Shown here: positions 8,243 to 17,877 of the stretch, piece by piece
Layout: the number at the start of each line of letters is the position of its first letter
Position numbering within the stretch: the stretch's first letter is position 1
Assembly (NCBI RefSeq): GCF_000187745.1
Contig: NZ_GL732486.1
Span: 482,736 to 546,735 of the forward strand
Origin: Streptococcus sp. M334
Lineage (GTDB): Bacteria; Bacillota; Bacilli; Lactobacillales; Streptococcaceae
Length of the DNA: 64,000 bases
Reading direction: 5' to 3'
Notes under the pieces: model-generated
Database searches by the model: none
What the model was told of the DNA's origin: nothing
What the model saw: only the letters and a program-made list of their open reading frames with translations
Translations under genes and position numbers: made by a program

Positions 8243-10358
8243 CTGGAGCTAGGAGCGACAGATTGACTTTTTCCCGTTCAGTATCGATTTTCTTAACCCA
8301 AACCGTTACCAAATCTCCAACTGACACCACTTGGCTAGGGTGTTTGATAAATTTGCGACTCATATGAGAAATGTGAATCAAGCCGTCCTCGTGAATCCCG
8401 ATATCAACGAAGGCTCCGAAGTCAACGACGTTACGAACCACACCTTCTAACTTCTGACCAACCACTAAATCCTTGATGTCTAGGACATCTTGGCGAAGTA
8501 CAGGTGCGTCAAAGGAATCACGGAAATCTCGACCTGGTTTGAGAAGGTCCGCAATGATATCTTTAAGAGTTTCTGGACCAAGGTCTAGCTCTTGCGCCAT
8601 TTCCTTGATTGATAGCGACTTGAGTTTGCCTTGGGCTTCTTCATTCAGGTTCTTGATATCCAAGCGTTTGAAGAGCTCCTTAACCGCAGCATAGTTTTCT
8701 GGGTGAACTCCTGTATTATCAAGGATATTGCTACTTTCTGGAATACGGAGGAAACCAGCAGCCTGTTCAAAAGCCTTGGCTCCCAGACGAGGAACCTTCT
8801 TGATTTGGGCGCGTGAAGTGATTTTTCCTTCTTCCTCACGGTATTTGACAATATTTTCAGAAATGGTTTTATTGAGTCCAGCAACATGGGAAAGCAGAGC
8901 TGGGCTGGCAGTATTGATATTGACACCGACTTGGTTGACCACGGTATCCACGACAAAGTCCAGACTTTCAGATAGTTTCTTCTGGCTGACATCGTGCTGG
9001 TACTGACCAACACCGATTGACTTAGGATCGATTTTGACCAATTCAGCAAGGGGATCTTGCAAACGACGGGCGATAGAGATGGCAGAGCGTTTTTCAACAG
9101 TCAAGTCTGGAAATTCCTGACGTGCAAGTTCACTAGCAGAATAGACAGAAGCACCACTTTCATTGACGATAACATAGCTGACTTCTGGAAAATCTTTAAG
9201 AACTTCCGCCACAAAGGCTTCACTTTCCCGACTGGCCGTTCCATTTCCGATGGCAATAATTTCCACGCCGTATTGACCAATCAAGTCGGCCAAATCTTTC
9301 TTAGCTTCTTCGATTTGACGAGCAGATGCTGGTTTGACAGGATAAATGACCTGTGTTGTCAGCATTTTTCCTGTTGCATCAACGACAGCTAACTTAGCAC
9401 CTGTACGAAAGGCAGGGTCAAATCCAAGAACCACGCGCCCTTTCAGCGGAGCAACCAAGAGGAGATTGCGCAGGTTGTCAGAAAAGAGTTGAATAGCTCC
9501 CTCTTCTGCCTTTTCAGTTAATTCTGTACGAATACGGCGCTCGATAGCAAGCAGGACTTTTTTCTTAACAGATTGCTGAACAACTTCATCTATATAGGCA
9601 TTTTTCACCTTGAAACGAGCAGCAAAGAAAGCTAGAATACGGTCCGTCGCATGTTCAAAACTGACCTTCAAAATTCCTAGTTTCTCCCCACGATTAAGCG
9701 CCAAGGTACGATAGCTCTGCATATTGCCAACGGTCTCTGAAAAATCATAATATATCTGAAAAACTTGTTTTTCATCAAGACTTTCATCCTTGACTTGAGA
9801 AGTAAGTTTAGAGTGTCTCAGCACCTCCTGATAAGTCATGGAACGCAAGGTCACATCTTCCGATAAGGCTTCAACCAAGATATCAACTGCACCAGCTAAA
9901 GCTTCCTTACCAGTCACAAATCCTTCACAGACAAACTTCTCAGCTTCTTTCTCTAAGTCAGCTACATTCTGCAAAATCAGGCGAGCAAGAGGAAAGAGTC
10001 CAGCTTCACGGGCAATGGTTGCCTTGGTTCGACGTTTTTCCTTGTAAGGAAGGTAGAGTTCTTCTACGTCGGCTAATTTTTCGGCAGATAAGATAGCTTC
10101 TTCCAATTCCTTGGTCAACTTACCTTGTTCTTGAATCTTAGCTAAGACAGCCTCCTTACGGTCGTTGAGGTTGGTCAGACTTTTATCCAAGTCAATAATA
10201 GCCTTAATCGCCACCTCATCCAGACTACCAGTCATGTCCTTGCGATAACGCGCGATAAAGGGAATAGTCGCCCCTTCAGCAGTCAAACTTAGAACGGTAT
10301 CAATTTGCTTTAACGTCACTCCCAAATCTTGGGAGATTTTTTCATATTTTTTATCCAT
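8229..10358 (-). CDS. tex: Tex family transcription accessory protein, S1 RNA-binding
   Basis: 709 residues from [13 protein letters not shown]; nine extra upstream residues to 10385 are unlikely. The N-terminal helical region is followed by a YqgF-like RNase H fold ([14 protein letters not shown]), helix-hairpin-helix repeats ([20 protein letters not shown]) and a C-terminal S1 domain ([20 protein letters not shown]). This is the full Tex architecture. Tex binds nucleic acids and influences gene expression and toxin production in other bacteria. It overlaps the SprT-like gene. Confidence 0.96.
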   Translation of the reverse strand: MDKKYEKISQDLGVTLKQIDTVLSLTAEGATIPFIARYRKDMTGSLDEVAIKAIIDLDKSLTNLNDRKEAVLAKIQEQGKLTKELEEAILSAEKLADVEELYLPYKEKRRTKATIAREAGLFPLARLILQNVADLEKEAEKFVCEGFVTGKEALAGAVDILVEALSEDVTLRSMTYQEVLRHSKLTSQVKDESLDEKQVFQIYYDFSETVGNMQSYRTLALNRGEKLGILKVSFEHATDRILAFFAARFKVKNAYIDEVVQQSVKKKVLLAIERRIRTELTEKAEEGAIQLFSDNLRNLLLVAPLKGRVVLGFDPAFRTGAKLAVVDATGKMLTTQVIYPVKPASARQIEEAKKDLADLIGQYGVEIIAIGNGTASRESEAFVAEVLKDFPEVSYVIVNESGASVYSASELARQEFPDLTVEKRSAISIARRLQDPLAELVKIDPKSIGVGQYQHDVSQKKLSESLDFVVDTVVNQVGVNINTASPALLSHVAGLNKTISENIVKYREEEGKITSRAQIKKVPRLGAKAFEQAAGFLRIPESSNILDNTGVHPENYAAVKELFKRLDIKNLNEEAQGKLKSLSIKEMAQELDLGPETLKDIIADLLKPGRDFRDSFDAPVLRQDVLDIKDLVVGQKLEGVVRNVVDFGAFVDIGIHEDGLIHISHMSRKFIKHPSQVVSVGDLVTVWVKKIDTEREKVNLSLLAPDESN

Positions 10359-10459
10359 GAATCTATTATACCATAAGCCAAACATTTCAAATTAACTCGT
10401 AGAACATTTAAAAAATATGTAGGGAATAGATTTATATGCTATAGCGCAATAACTTGTAC

Positions 10460-11848
10460 TTATAGAGCATTGCCGCCTTTTTTTAACCAAGCCATGATAT
10501 CAAAAGTATTTAATGGATCAGACATAATAGCCAGTTCTGGAAGATGTTCCTGACCTGGAATAACACATTGACTTTTCAAATTTTTATATGGACGATTGAC
10601 TAAAATTAATTTGTTAGAATAAGGAAGATTATCCATCTTACTTAGAATTTCTTCACTAGCTGAATCTTTATTGTCAAATTTAAAATATAGATTATCCCAA
10701 TTTATGCGTTTTTTTCTTTTTTCCCACTTAGTCCGTGCTTCTTCAATACTAGAATAATGTAGAAAATGAATATCTATATCTCCTAAATGTCCCAAAGGAT
10801 AAACTTCATGAGTCCAGCTCGGTGAAATAAGTTCCTCTTCGAAAACAAGTTCTTGTTCCATATAATAACGAAAGTCCTTTGTAAGTTTATAATAATCATC
10901 AGGAAGAATAAATAAACCAACAAAAGGTGTTCTATATTGAAAACCAAGTTGTTTATAAATTAATCCTCCAACACAATTATTACTTATAATCGAAAAATCT
11001 AATCTATCAAGGTCAAGAAAAGGGAAAATTCCTTTCTCTGCAGCTATCAACTTATGATAAACAATTTCAGAATCTAAATGTTCACCGTCATTTTTTAACT
11101 GAGCACTAAAATTTGCTAATTCTTGAATATACTGTTTTTTCGCTATTTCTATATCATAGTTTTCTAAGACAGAGCAATCTTTGATTCTATTTTCATAATT
11201 TTCTAATATGATTTTGTAGGAGCCTTTTAGAGGTTTAGCATCTACAACAGGTTTATAGATATATGTCGGGAAATTAATATAGGTTGCAGTTTTAGAGTGA
11301 ATATAAAGTCTCCAAATAAGGTTGTTTATATCAAATTGATTTATTTTTCGTAAAAGCTTACTATTGAATAATTTTCCGAATAATGAGCAATATTGTTTTC
11401 TAATTCGATGATCTGTATCATCCATCTTTTGCAAAACTTGAACATTCGTTAAATTTTCTGTCAACCAATTATCCCCCCAAGGATAAAAGTAAAATACTCC
11501 ATCATTCAAATCAGCAAAATTACCAAGAACCACATCAGAATCGGATAATCTTATCGCATGATACATCTTTTCAAATGTCCAATCAAATAATGAATCATTT
11601 GAAGATAGAAACGTAATATAATCTCCTGTAATCATATCAGACAACTCAGAAAAAGAATTCTCATCTATAATCTTAATATTAAATGATAGATCCATCTGTT
11701 GGCTAATGGAAGCTATCTCCTCTGTAGATTGATTTACAATAATAACCTCTATATCTTTTAATGTTTGTCTTTCCACTATTGACAAAGACTCTAATAAACT
11801 ATTTCTGTCTCCTTGATGTAATAAAATAACACTGATTAAGCAAGTCAA
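10460..11848 (-). CDS. GT2 glycosyltransferase fused to a DUF1919 domain
   Basis: 462 residues. Residues 1 to about 200 form a family 2 glycosyltransferase domain: the start SVILLHQGDRNSLLESLSIV, EVIIVNQST, and DYITFLSSND where the usual DxD metal site is replaced by SND. From about 280 the DUF1919 signature appears (FSIISNNCVGGLIYKQLG, TPFVGLFILPDDY, HYSSIEEARTKWEKRKKRI), a domain seen in capsule/exopolysaccharide and protein-glycosylation loci. Both domains on one chain suggest a sugar or polymer-modifying enzyme. The gene is isolated, with A+T-rich composition, between tex and an unrelated operon, so it may be acquired. Confidence 0.75.
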   Translation of the reverse strand: MTCLISVILLHQGDRNSLLESLSIVERQTLKDIEVIIVNQSTEEIASISQQMDLSFNIKIIDENSFSELSDMITGDYITFLSSNDSLFDWTFEKMYHAIRLSDSDVVLGNFADLNDGVFYFYPWGDNWLTENLTNVQVLQKMDDTDHRIRKQYCSLFGKLFNSKLLRKINQFDINNLIWRLYIHSKTATYINFPTYIYKPVVDAKPLKGSYKIILENYENRIKDCSVLENYDIEIAKKQYIQELANFSAQLKNDGEHLDSEIVYHKLIAAEKGIFPFLDLDRLDFSIISNNCVGGLIYKQLGFQYRTPFVGLFILPDDYYKLTKDFRYYMEQELVFEEELISPSWTHEVYPLGHLGDIDIHFLHYSSIEEARTKWEKRKKRINWDNLYFKFDNKDSASEEILSKMDNLPYSNKLILVNRPYKNLKSQCVIPGQEHLPELAIMSDPLNTFDIMAWLKKGGNAL

Positions 11849-12019
11849 TTTTACTACCTCCCATAATCTTCTTTTTATTTAATTATATCACACTTATGAT
11901 ATATATCAGCTAATATCAAGCTATATTATCTATTAGCTACTCAATTTGAAATTTTAACTTTTTCCTTTTCCTCAAAATAATAGTATAATAGAGGTAGAAT
12001 TTAGAATCGAGGTACACCT

Positions 12020-12151
12020 ATGGCTGTAAAATTTACAAAACGAGACGACTTGGACAAGATGTTTGAAGAGTTTGCTAAACTCCCTGATTTGAAACAAGTT
12101 GCTTTCCCTGATGACAAAGAGAAAAAAGCTAAAGCAGAAAAGAAAAACTAG
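12020..12151 (+). CDS. Conserved small lysine-rich protein, 43 aa
   Basis: A 44-codon frame, MAVKFTKRDDLDKM to KKAKAEKKN. GAGG lies before the ATG at a usable distance, and a TATAATAG hexamer region sits near 11990. The stop codon is directly followed by the ATG of the permease gene, which marks co-translation. The charged, helical sequence has no membrane segment. I recall similar short proteins before this permease in streptococci, but no function. Confidence 0.75.
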   Translation: MAVKFTKRDDLDKMFEEFAKLPDLKQVAFPDDKEKKAKAEKKN

Positions 12152-13057
12152 ATGACTGCTTTCCAACAACTCCCATCTAGTGTGCTTCAGACTGGAGCCA
12201 TTTTTCTCTCCATTATCATTGAAGCCCTCCCCTTCGTTCTGATAGGAAGTATTGTTTCAGGGCTGATTGAGGTCTATATCACACCTGATAAGGTTTATCA
12301 TTTTCTCCCTCGAAATCGTTGGGGGAGAATCTTTTTTGGTACCTTCGTAGGGATACTTTTCCCTTCTTGCGAATGTGGGATTGTCCCCATTATCAATCGT
12401 TTTCTGGAAAAAAAGGTTCCCAGTTACACGGCTGTTCCCTTTCTTGTAACAGCACCTGTTATCAATCCCATTGTTCTCTTTGCGACCTATTCTGCCTTTG
12501 GCAACTCCTTCCATGTCGCCCTGTTACGAGCTCTTGGTTCCATTCTTGTGGCTGTGATACTTGGGATTTTTCTAGGATTTTTCTGGCAAGAACCGATTCA
12601 GAAAGAAAATCGGTTGGCCTGTCATGAACATGATTTTTCTCACTTGAACCCTGCAAAAAAAGTTTTTCAGGTTTTTGTGCAGGCCATAGATGAGTTTTTT
12701 GATACGGGGCGTTATTTGGTATTTGGCTGCCTCTTTGCTTCTGTTATACAGGTTTATGTTCCGACTCGGATTCTGACCTCTATTAGTGCGACCCCTCTTT
12801 TTGCCATCCTGCTCTTGATGCTTTTGGCCTTTCTTCTTTCGCTCTGTAGTGAGGCGGATGCCTTTATCGGAGCCTCTCTACTCTCGAGTTTTGGTTTGGC
12901 ACCAGTTCTGGCCTTTCTTGTTATTGGCCCAATGCTGGATATCAAAAATATTCTCATGATGAAAAATTACTTGAAAGCACGATTTATCAGTCACTTCATT
13001 ACGATTGTGACTCTCGTTGTCTTAGTCTATTCTCTCTTGATTGGAGTCATCCTATGA
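12152..13057 (+). CDS. UPF0718/DUF318 family permease
   Basis: 301 residues with about eight membrane helices. The motif CECGIVPIINRFLEKKVPSY followed by FLVTAPVINPIVLFATY, and the second-half SEADAFIGASLLSSF, are typical of the YraQ/UPF0718 permease family. The substrate is unknown. It starts immediately after the small gene and overlaps the next gene by 4 bases (ATGA), so the three make one translationally coupled unit. Confidence 0.88.
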   Translation: MTAFQQLPSSVLQTGAIFLSIIIEALPFVLIGSIVSGLIEVYITPDKVYHFLPRNRWGRIFFGTFVGILFPSCECGIVPIINRFLEKKVPSYTAVPFLVTAPVINPIVLFATYSAFGNSFHVALLRALGSILVAVILGIFLGFFWQEPIQKENRLACHEHDFSHLNPAKKVFQVFVQAIDEFFDTGRYLVFGCLFASVIQVYVPTRILTSISATPLFAILLLMLLAFLLSLCSEADAFIGASLLSSFGLAPVLAFLVIGPMLDIKNILMMKNYLKARFISHFITIVTLVVLVYSLLIGVIL

Positions 13058-13869
13058 TTCGATTTTTAGTTTTAGCTGGCTATTTTGAACTGACCATTTA
13101 TCTCCATCTGTCGGGCAAATTAAACCAGTACATCAACATGCACTATTCCTATCTTGCCTATATCTCCATGGTGCTTTCCTTTATCTTGGCTATTGTTCAA
13201 TTGTATATCTGGATTAAGCAAGTCAAAACCCACAGTCATCTGAATAGCCGATTAGCTAAAGGAACTAGTATTGCTCTTCTTGTCATTCCAATTGTCGTCG
13301 GTTTAACTTTTCCAACTGTTAGCTTGGATTCTCAGACCGTTTCTGCCAAAGGCTATCATTTCCCCTTATCAGAAGGAACGGATCAAGCCATTCAGACAAG
13401 TGAAGGGACGACAAGCCAATATTTGAAACCAGATACCAGTTCTTATTTTTCAAAATCAGCCTATGAAAAGGAGATGCGAACAGCGGCGGATAAATACTTG
13501 TCGCAAGATAGTATTCAGATTACCAACGAAAACTATATGGAAGTCATGGAGGCTATCTACGACTATCCAGATGAGTTTGAGGACAAGACAGTCCAGTTCA
13601 CAGGCTTTGTCTATAACGACCCCAGTCATGCCAATAGCCAATTTCTGTTCCGCTTCGGCATTATTCACTGTATCGCAGATTCAGGTGTCTATGGATTGCT
13701 GACCAAGGGAAATACCCGGCAGTATGAGAACAACACCTGGATAACAGCCAAAGGAAAACTGGTCAATCACTACCATAAAGAACTCAAACAAAACCTCCCA
13801 ACATTGGAAATCGAAAGCTTTACCAAAGTCGATAAACCAGAGAATCCCTATGTGTATCGCGTGTTTTAA
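13054..13869 (+). CDS. TIGR03943-type permease partner protein
   Basis: 271 residues. Three or so membrane helices occupy the first 95 residues, then a long extracytoplasmic part with the conserved region VQFTGFVYNDPSHANSQFLF and HCIADSGVYGLL, as in TIGR03943 proteins (YcgQ-like). These are nearly always encoded next to a UPF0718 permease, as here (4-base overlap). The pair may form a transporter; cargo unknown. Confidence 0.88.
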   Translation: MIRFLVLAGYFELTIYLHLSGKLNQYINMHYSYLAYISMVLSFILAIVQLYIWIKQVKTHSHLNSRLAKGTSIALLVIPIVVGLTFPTVSLDSQTVSAKGYHFPLSEGTDQAIQTSEGTTSQYLKPDTSSYFSKSAYEKEMRTAADKYLSQDSIQITNENYMEVMEAIYDYPDEFEDKTVQFTGFVYNDPSHANSQFLFRFGIIHCIADSGVYGLLTKGNTRQYENNTWITAKGKLVNHYHKELKQNLPTLEIESFTKVDKPENPYVYRVF

Positions 13870-13881
13870 AAAAGCAAGATA

Positions 13882-13934
13882 AAAACGAACAAGTTCTCTT
13901 CTGAATGACGGAAAAAGAGCCTGTTCGTTTTTTG
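13882..13934 (+). terminator. Intrinsic terminator of the permease operon
   Basis: AAAACGAACA pairs with TGTTCGTTTT, extended inward by CTCTT/AAGAG, and ends in a run of six T. It lies about 15 bases after the stop of the TIGR03943 gene. Confidence 0.85.
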
Positions 13935-14060
13935 TTATATGAGATACAGGAAGATGCCGAAAATTCTCCCCCATCAAAAAAAGAGACAATAGTCGTTTCT
14001 GCATTACAGATTTTTAATATAGTCTCTTTATTTATACTTACAAGAATTGAATAGTTGAGC

Positions 14061-14447
14061 TTAATTTTTTCCAATAATTCTAAACGAATGTTCAGAGACC
14101 CATTTGGCGTAAGTGGTTAAGCTTTCATCTGTTAAGGACTCTACTGCGATAGTTACACACATATTTACCGCTTCTTCAACCGTTACAGAAAAACGATAAT
14201 GATTTAACTGTAGAAATTTCACCAAAACGAAGAAAGCAGTTCGTTTATTAGCATTGGCAAAAACATGCTTCTTTATCAATTGGACAAATAGTATCGTTGC
14301 TTTATCAAAAATTGTTGGATAAAGAGGCTTCCCAAAGACAAATTGTTCTGGTAAATTAACAATCATATTTAAAGCCGAAGGACTAACTGTTTGAATTTTC
14401 TCATTTGGAGAATACCGTTGAATTGCTAAAGCATTTATTTTTTCAAT
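14061..14447 (-). pseudogene. Doc/Fic-type toxin without a normal start codon
   Basis: The Doc signature HVFANANKRTAFFVL is intact, with the helical surroundings of the death-on-curing family (kinase of EF-Tu in phage P1 Doc). From the first in-frame ATG (14366) the protein would be 101 residues. The frame continues open upstream for 27 more codons, reading EKINALAIQRYSPNEKIQTV, which resembles the missing N-terminus, and ends at ATT (14445-14447) just after a TAA. An ancestral ATG changed to ATT would explain this, leaving expression from a rare AUU start or only a truncated product. It lies 23 bases after the AbrB-like antitoxin gene. Toxin family sure; activity doubtful. Confidence 0.75.
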
Positions 14448-14470
14448 TTACTTTTCTGTCAATTATACTG

Positions 14471-14641
14471 TTATTTTCCCACCAAAGCTTTGAAAACATC
14501 GTCGTATCTGTCAAAGATTTTATCTACATTTAAGTCAAAGGCATCATCAGATATATAAGAAACCTGCTGATCCAATTCTTCCGATTTTACACCACTTGGA
14601 ATAGTGATTGAATTTCCTTGTTTTCTTATTTTCACAACCAT
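14471..14641 (-). CDS. AbrB/MazE-like antitoxin, 56 aa
   Basis: A short frame beginning MVVKIRKQGNSITIPSG, the swapped-hairpin AbrB DNA-binding start, and ending with an acidic helical tail (KIFDRYDDVFKALVGK) as expected for binding a Doc toxin. AGGAG is eight bases before the ATG. It precedes the Doc-like gene in the usual antitoxin-toxin order and probably represses its own promoter. Too short for simple gene calling but convincing by sequence. Confidence 0.8.
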   Translation of the reverse strand: MVVKIRKQGNSITIPSGVKSEELDQQVSYISDDAFDLNVDKIFDRYDDVFKALVGK

Positions 14642-14807
14642 CTTATTTTCTCCTTTTCTGTATTAAAATAAATAATTGCGGTAATTACAATGGCAGGATA
14701 ATTCGCTCCCGTAACAATCTCTATCAGAGCAAATAAATATTATGGTTTTGAAAAGTTATTAATGCTGCTATTTTAAATCCTATAACATTTTAAATAATAC
14801 AAGTAGC

Positions 14808-15524
14808 TCATTGAGAATAAGAGAACCACTCATTAATCAGACTAGCAACTTCTCTAGGTGCTTCAGTATAAAGCTCATGGCCAAAGTTCTCTAGAAAAAT
14901 AGTATCAAAATAGTCTGGCAATTCTTTTAAGGCTTCCTCTCTCCATGTGGTTTCATTAGAATAGCAAGGACTGATAAACAAGGTCTCTCCCACTTCTCTC
15001 TTAAAAGCTTGTATTTTCCTCCGTAGGCTGAGTATCGCTTCTATATTTTCATATTTTATAGCTAACTCATATCTATTATACTCCGCATTCCAGTGATAGG
15101 ACTGTCTTACTGCTTTCTCCATATTTTTTGACCAATGCTTTGCTTCAGATTTTTCTTTAGAAATAAGAACATCTAAGTCCGAAATAATTTGAGATTTGAT
15201 ATAGTTTTTAGTTTCCTCTAATTCCGCATCTAAAGTTAAAATCTTATCTAAATCTAGATAGCCACCATCCAAAAGAATTAGTTTTTTCACTTCATAAAAT
15301 TCCGATGCAAGGTAACGCGCCAAATCTCCTCCAAGAGAATGACCTATCAGACAGATAGATTCTTCCTCTACAATCTCATTTTTAAACCATGATTTCAATT
15401 CTGTTTCATCTCGAAGATGCTTTTCATATGGATTTAGAAAATAAATCTGCGAATTTAGTTCCTGAAGAAAATCCTTGCTATGATAGACATTGCTTCCCAA
15501 ACCGCCAATAAAATATTTTTTCAT
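14808..15524 (-). CDS. Alpha/beta hydrolase
   Basis: 238 residues. The nucleophile elbow GHSLGG places Ser63, and His216 in NFGHELY fits the catalytic histidine. The sequence GGLGSNVYHSKDF near the start gives the oxyanion region. No signal peptide. Probably a small carboxylesterase-like enzyme; substrate unknown. It starts 3 bases after the stop of the 103-residue protein, forming a two-gene unit. Confidence 0.82.
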   Translation of the reverse strand: MKKYFIGGLGSNVYHSKDFLQELNSQIYFLNPYEKHLRDETELKSWFKNEIVEEESICLIGHSLGGDLARYLASEFYEVKKLILLDGGYLDLDKILTLDAELEETKNYIKSQIISDLDVLISKEKSEAKHWSKNMEKAVRQSYHWNAEYNRYELAIKYENIEAILSLRRKIQAFKREVGETLFISPCYSNETTWREEALKELPDYFDTIFLENFGHELYTEAPREVASLINEWFSYSQ

Positions 15525-15527
15525 TCT

Positions 15528-15839
15528 CTACTTAATACTATGCTTATTCATCTTTTGTTCAAAGATAGTTGTGATAATCTGACGCAATTCTTCTCTTTCT
15601 TTTTCTGGAATCTCACCACTTGTTTGAGCTGCAGCGTAGAGCTCAGGGTGTTCAATTGAAATGCGTTTAATAGTACGTGTTGTAGCATGTTTTCTGACGA
15701 AAAATGGGATTCGCTTAATCAAGTCTTGTGGTACTAGCGCAAGAATCTTCTCAGCAGTTTCCTTGTCACTAATCTTAGACGTAGTCAGCCCCTTCTTAAT
15801 CATTTCCTGTTCTTTTTCTGTAAAATCTTTTAATTCCAT
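15528..15839 (-). CDS. Conserved hypothetical protein, 103 aa
   Basis: A basic, mostly helical soluble protein (MELKDFTEKEQEMIKKG to FEQKMNKHSIK) with no motif I recognise. AGGAGG lies seven bases before its ATG. It is co-transcribed with the hydrolase that follows. Confidence 0.7.
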   Translation of the reverse strand: MELKDFTEKEQEMIKKGLTTSKISDKETAEKILALVPQDLIKRIPFFVRKHATTRTIKRISIEHPELYAAAQTSGEIPEKEREELRQIITTIFEQKMNKHSIK

Positions 15840-15958
15840 TCGATTAGTCCTCCTATTTTCTTTAAGTTAAATTATATACCAATTGTAGCAAGACGACAAA
15901 TAGTCTGTTTGTAAAATGATCTTTATATTACAATTTTCCTGTCACTCTTAATTGCTCT

Positions 15959-17701
15959 TTAATGAAAAATCACAAATCCTTTTGGAGAGATGACAAGCTG
16001 ATTTTCCAATTCTTGGCAATTGCTTGCTAGTGCTACTACTTCTTTCTCTAAAAGATACTCTTCTCTTGATTGGTTAAAGATGGCTTTAAGGACTCGGCCT
16101 TCGTATGTCCATTCCAGAGCTACTACATCAGCTTTAATTTCTTTTAGGTTATACTTGCCATGCGGAATGATTGCTGACGCATATTTCCGTATCTGGATCA
16201 GCTTCTTCATGAAATTCAGCATATCATTGTCACTTGAGACACGTTCCCAAGGCATACAACGACGACAATCTGGGTCTGGACCGCCAGTTAAGGCTAACTC
16301 TGTTCCGTAATAGATACAGGGTGTTCCTTTTTGTAAAAAGAGAAAGGCTAGGGCTGATTTAACCAGTTGAGCGTCTTCATTGGCCGTCCACAAGATTCTC
16401 TCTGTATCATGAGAATCCAAGAGATTAAACATAACCTCTGAAATCTGTTGCTTGTAATACATAGATTGGCCATTGATTTCATCGATGAACTGGTCTGTCT
16501 TCTTAATACCTCGTAAGAAATACTCTTTGATGCTATCAGATAACGGATAATTCATGACAGCATGGAACTCATCTCCATTTAGCCATGGCTGAGACGTATG
16601 CCAGACTTCTCCAAGGATATAAAGATCAGACTTTTTAGCTAAAACTGCCTTTCGAAAATCCTTCCAAAATTGATGGTCAATCTCATTAGCCACATCCAAA
16701 CGCCAAGCATCGATATCAAACTCTTCAATCCAATAAGTCGCAACCTTTAAAAGATAATCCTTAACTTCTGGATTGGCTGTATTTAGCTTAGGCATATAGT
16801 CCTCAAAACCAAAAGCATGATAGGGTAACTCTCTCTTATTGGCTAGCTTTTCAGTTGTCACTGGGAATTGTTGAATATGGAACCAATCCCTATAAGCAGA
16901 TTGCTCACCATTTTTGACAACATCTTGCCATTGAGGAGATTGCGAACCAATATGATTAAATACAGCATCCAGCATGATTTTCATACCTCGCTGATGCGCT
17001 TGCTCGACCAGTTCCCGAAAAGTCTCCTTGTCTCCAAAATGACGGTCAATTTCAAAGTAATCTGTCGTATTGTACTTATGATTGCTCGTAGATTCAAAGA
17101 TCGGACAAAGATAAAGTCCAGTAATGCCCAAGTCTTGCAAGTAATCCAGATGGTCAATAATCCCCTGTAAATCACCACCAAAGAAATCATCACTCTTAGG
17201 TGTGATAGATGATTCCCAGTCTAAAGTCCCTTCTGGGTTTAATTGAGCATTTCCATTGGCAAACCGCTCAGGAAATATCTGATACCATACCGTATTTGAA
17301 ACCCAGTCAGGAACCTGGCATGAATCAATTTCATGAAGATAAGGCAACTTAAATCCATTTCCAATAGCATGAAGATTTTCTAGAGAATTGTCCACACACC
17401 CTTTATCACCATACAAAATACTTTGACCTCCTGTATCCGTGACTTCAAAGAGATACTGGATACGTGCAAAGTCGACAGACACTTCAACCTGCCAATGGTC
17501 AAATAAGGCATCAGAAGTTATCTTGGCCATTTTCTTTGTATCTTGATAAAACTCCTCCATAAAGATAAAAGGATCACCATAATGCAAGTTGATACTTTCA
17601 ATATCCCCTTTCTTAGTTCGAATCCGAATATGAAGCTTCTTATCCTTATAAAGATAGGCATACTCCGACTCAGGCCTATGGTAAATGGCTGTTAATTCCA
17701 T
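15959..17701 (-). CDS. GH13 neopullulanase / cyclomaltodextrinase-type alpha-glucosidase
   Basis: 580 residues, cytoplasmic (no signal peptide). An N-terminal beta domain of about 120 residues (CBM34-like) precedes the catalytic barrel. Conserved regions: I DAVFNH at 245-250, II AWRLDVANE with nucleophile D336, III ILGEVWH with acid/base E365, IV LLDSHDTE with D432. The MPKLN pentapeptide at 303-307 before region II is typical of the GH13_20 neopullulanase/cyclomaltodextrinase group, so it probably hydrolyses imported maltodextrins or cyclodextrins. A well-formed promoter and a cre site lie upstream. Confidence 0.93.
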   Translation of the reverse strand: MELTAIYHRPESEYAYLYKDKKLHIRIRTKKGDIESINLHYGDPFIFMEEFYQDTKKMAKITSDALFDHWQVEVSVDFARIQYLFEVTDTGGQSILYGDKGCVDNSLENLHAIGNGFKLPYLHEIDSCQVPDWVSNTVWYQIFPERFANGNAQLNPEGTLDWESSITPKSDDFFGGDLQGIIDHLDYLQDLGITGLYLCPIFESTSNHKYNTTDYFEIDRHFGDKETFRELVEQAHQRGMKIMLDAVFNHIGSQSPQWQDVVKNGEQSAYRDWFHIQQFPVTTEKLANKRELPYHAFGFEDYMPKLNTANPEVKDYLLKVATYWIEEFDIDAWRLDVANEIDHQFWKDFRKAVLAKKSDLYILGEVWHTSQPWLNGDEFHAVMNYPLSDSIKEYFLRGIKKTDQFIDEINGQSMYYKQQISEVMFNLLDSHDTERILWTANEDAQLVKSALAFLFLQKGTPCIYYGTELALTGGPDPDCRRCMPWERVSSDNDMLNFMKKLIQIRKYASAIIPHGKYNLKEIKADVVALEWTYEGRVLKAIFNQSREEYLLEKEVVALASNCQELENQLVISPKGFVIFH

Positions 17702-17738
17702 TGTATCTGTCTCCTAGTTTACTTTCATCCGTATACAA

Positions 17739-17752
17739 CGCAAACGTTTTCA
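17739..17752 (-). promoter_or_regulatory. cre site (CcpA operator) of the GH13 gene
   Basis: On the minus strand TGAAAACGTTTGCG matches the cre consensus TGWAANCGNTNWCA except for the last positions. It lies just downstream of the -10 box, where CcpA would block initiation or elongation. Confidence 0.75.
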
Positions 17753-17765
17753 CAATTGTTAATCT

Positions 17766-17794
17766 AGTATACTACTTTCGTATTTTATTTGCAA
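17766..17794 (-). promoter_or_regulatory. Promoter of the GH13 gene
   Basis: -35 TTGCAA (17789-17794), 17-base spacer, -10 TATACT (17766-17771), pointing at the GH13 gene about 65 bases downstream, with the cre site between. Confidence 0.8.
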
Positions 17795-17877
17795 GGTTTG
17801 TCCATAGTTTCGAGTGGTTTAGTTCTATAAATAAAAAAGCAGCCAATCTTACAACTTGCTACTTTTCAAATGATGAT

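Noticed and set aside
8645..9392. Alternative frames within tex
   Set aside because: Both strands show long frames here only because tex has few stops in them; the tex protein itself is full length and well matched.
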